Below are positions 13,431 through 15,238 of a DNA stretch of 15,238 bases, piece by piece. The translations under genes were made by a program, and so were the position numbers. A model generated the notes under the pieces. It saw nothing but the letters and a program-made list of their open reading frames with translations. It did not search any database and was not told the origin of the DNA. How positions within the stretch are numbered: the first letter of the stretch is position 1; every line of letters begins with the position of its first letter. Source of the DNA: Gammaproteobacteria bacterium UBA7449 (GTDB lineage Bacteria; Pseudomonadota; Gammaproteobacteria; Pseudomonadales; Pseudohongiellaceae); contig DLPV01000074.1 in assembly GCA_002477465.1 (NCBI GenBank), positions 1 to 15,238 on the forward strand. Reading direction: 5' to 3'.

Positions 13431-15238
13431 ATGAGTTTACGCGAACTGATTATTCTCCTTCTTGGCCTCGCTATCGTGGGTATTATCCTGCGGGGCTTGT
13501 ATGTGGCGCTTCGGGCCAGGCGCGGCAAGCTGCGTATTGCTATCGACAAAACCATCCCAACTGATATCGATCTGGAAGCCCTGGAGCTGGCAGAGCTTCC
13601 GAGCGGCGGCGCGCGCGTGGTGAGTCGAGAGTCGGCAGATGATGAATCGCCCGTCTTAGCTTCCCTGGATGCGGCCAATCAGCGCGCTGAGTCATTCAGT
13701 CTTGGCGTTGAGGATGAGGCTGTCCCGGTGTTGATGGATTCTGTTGAAGTGGGTCAGTTGGCTCAAATTGACACGGCCGCTTCCAACACGACCCATGATG
13801 ATGAGCGCTCCGTAAATGGTGACCAAGGCGATGACTGGGACAGCGAGCGGGACCATGAGCCAGAAGATTATTGGGACGGTGAACAGGACAATAAACGGGA
13901 AGATGAGGCCGATTTTGTCAATGCGGGCGCGGCCACTCCTGAGAATGTATTCGAGGCAGGCCGCATAGCTGGCGAGCCTGATTCCATGAGCCAGCGCGGG
14001 GAATCCCCCGCAGCTGTGACGTCCCAGGACCTTTTTGACGACGAGCCCGGCGAGAAACAGGATCCGCGAATTAGTGATTTGCCGTCTTATGAAGCAGCCA
14101 CAGCAAACGCGAATGGCGAATCAGCCGACGAGTATGATGGCTATGACGATTACGACAACAACGATGACTATGACGAAGTAGCCCCGGCTGAATCCCGCGA
14201 TGAGATTGGCATTGATACGCCCACAGTCGCGCAGGGACTGGGTGATACAGATGCTGTAACAGAACCCATGGCTGCTGAACATCCGGATGATGTGCTGTTC
14301 GACTATGACAACGAAGAAGCCGATGAGCACGACCCAGGCGAAGCCTACAAGGACGACGCTTACGAAGGTGAGGCTTACGAAGATGACGAAGAAACGGAAG
14401 GCGGCTCTGAGTTCCTTTCCGAGCATGCTCATGTTGAACGGATACCACCTGCTGACTCACACGGCGAAGCGCAGGAACCTGTGAAGGAAGAAGTCTTCTT
14501 CGAGAGATCACGGGCCGAAACCGGTGAAGAATCCTACGCACAAGATTACGAAAACGTTTACGAAGGGGCTCACACAGGGACCCAAGATCAGACCTACGAT
14601 GACGAAGATGACGACATCGATGCAGACGACGCCCACGAGATAGTTGATCAGTCCTCGGCGTCTGAAGACGAATTTGCCGAATTTCCCATGACGGCTGGTG
14701 AGCGCATTGGCGGTAACCCGAACACTGAAAAGCAGGCTGGCCTGTTCGATCAATTTGATGAGTCCGAGCAAGCCGCATTGGCAGATCGGGGCAAGACGCA
14801 GAAAAAACCCTCTCTGTTTGCTGCGCTCAAGCGTCGATTTACGGCAACGGATGCAGACAACGAAGAATTGTCGGCATCCAGTCCGGTGCAGCCAAACGCC
14901 GCGTCGGAACAAAGTGCTGAACTCGACCTCGTTGATCCTCCTGAGGATACTTTTGCAGAGAGTATTACCGAGAGTACTGCCGAGAGTGTTGCAGGGGATA
15001 CAGAAGAGTATGTGGCAGCGCCGGCGCAAGCTACCGAACCTGCTGCCGGCATACAGCCTGTTCCAGAATCGCCCTCCGAGCAGCCGGCGGTTGCTGCCGA
15101 TTCCCAATTTAATGAGCGGGACACGCTAGGCTGGGATGAAACTGAAGAAAGCGAGGCTGAAGCGACCCAAGCCAGTCATGATAGCCGCCAGATTGACTGG
15201 GCGGGCACTGCCAAGTCGGAGCCGCGGCAGCAGTCGCC
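13431..15238 (+). CDS. zipA: Cell division protein ZipA, very long acidic linker, 3' end outside window
   Basis: Inner-membrane division protein that tethers FtsZ. The frame is open from ATG 13431 to the window edge (602 codons, no stop). The N-terminus is a short periplasmic tip and one membrane helix at about residues 4-27 (LRELIILLLGLAIVGIILRG), then basic RARRGKLRI, and the ZipA-like ELPSGGARVVSRE. All remaining visible residues form a disordered linker dominated by Asp and Glu, with tyrosine-acid clusters such as YDGYDDYDNNDDYDE and AYKDDAYEGEAYEDDEE. E. coli ZipA is only 328 residues with a Pro/Gln linker. The FtsZ-binding globular domain (about 140 residues) must lie downstream and is not seen. 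Position after smc supports the call. No ribosome site is visible, but an in-frame stop at 13410-13412 leaves no other start upstream. Confidence 0.88.
   Translation, partial: MSLRELIILLLGLAIVGIILRGLYVALRARRGKLRIAIDKTIPTDIDLEALELAELPSGGARVVSRESADDESPVLASLDAANQRAESFSLGVEDEAVPVLMDSVEVGQLAQIDTAASNTTHDDERSVNGDQGDDWDSERDHEPEDYWDGEQDNKREDEADFVNAGAATPENVFEAGRIAGEPDSMSQRGESPAAVTSQDLFDDEPGEKQDPRISDLPSYEAATANANGESADEYDGYDDYDNNDDYDEVAPAESRDEIGIDTPTVAQGLGDTDAVTEPMAAEHPDDVLFDYDNEEADEHDPGEAYKDDAYEGEAYEDDEETEGGSEFLSEHAHVERIPPADSHGEAQEPVKEEVFFERSRAETGEESYAQDYENVYEGAHTGTQDQTYDDEDDDIDADDAHEIVDQSSASEDEFAEFPMTAGERIGGNPNTEKQAGLFDQFDESEQAALADRGKTQKKPSLFAALKRRFTATDADNEELSASSPVQPNAASEQSAELDLVDPPEDTFAESITESTAESVAGDTEEYVAAPAQATEPAAGIQPVPESPSEQPAVAADSQFNERDTLGWDETEESEAEATQASHDSRQIDWAGTAKSEPRQQS
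14958..14993 (+). repeat. Three 12-bp tandem repeats within zipA
   Basis: GAGAGTATTACC, GAGAGTACTGCC and GAGAGTGTTGCA are consecutive and in frame. They encode ESIT, ESTA and ESVA within the linker, a sign of local repeat expansion. Confidence 0.75.

Noticed and set aside
14071..15124. Long minus-strand frames (up to 235 codons) opposite zipA
   Set aside because: They are shadows of Asp/Glu/Tyr-rich codons. The plus strand is open for 602 codons from a proper start with a membrane helix and ZipA-like features.

Overview
The window comes from a gammaproteobacterial chromosome. The evidence is an IHF-alpha gene directly after pheT, a short MerR-type gene after ihfA, and a zipA gene directly after smc. 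ZipA is essentially confined to Gammaproteobacteria. Having Smc rather than MukB, together with the pheT-ihfA-merR-tRNA-Pro and smc-zipA orders, recalls Pseudomonas and the marine Cellvibrio/Haliea-like lineages. I cannot fix a genus from sequence alone.

Layout. (1) Positions 1-2896 are conserved housekeeping DNA: the 3' part of pheT, ihfA, a MerR-family regulator overlapping ihfA, and tRNA-Pro(GGG). (2) Positions about 2897-4115 look like the left end of an integrated element. They hold inverted repeats, four copies of a 9-bp motif, and a P4-type tyrosine recombinase that keeps its catalytic residues, has lost its core-binding domain, and carries an unrelated C-terminal tail. (3) Positions 4178-8820 are visibly AT-richer accessory DNA with four same-strand genes: a large RTX protein with a central M10/serralysin-type metalloprotease domain, a one-helix membrane protein, an exported alpha/beta hydrolase, and a second one-helix membrane protein paralogous to the first. 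The gaps are 30, 41 and 69 nt, so they are probably co-transcribed. (4) Positions 8821-9765 are a degraded spacer with a decayed minus-strand gene, a 41/42-bp tandem duplication and several hairpins. (5) Positions 9766-15238 are chromosomal again: complete smc and the 5' part of zipA, which stays open to the window edge and encodes an unusually long, very acidic linker.

How the genes may work together. The two blocks at the ends serve translation, nucleoid architecture (IHF, Smc) and division (ZipA). The middle block is best read as cargo inserted at the 3' end of tRNA-Pro, whose integrase has since been damaged. The cargo suggests a secreted or surface-facing hydrolytic module: a calcium-binding RTX protease without a Sec signal (expected type I secretion, but no transporter in the window) and a signal-peptide-bearing hydrolase flanked by paired membrane proteins. 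The link between these four is inferred from spacing and strand only. No matching right attachment site was found, so the right border is undefined.
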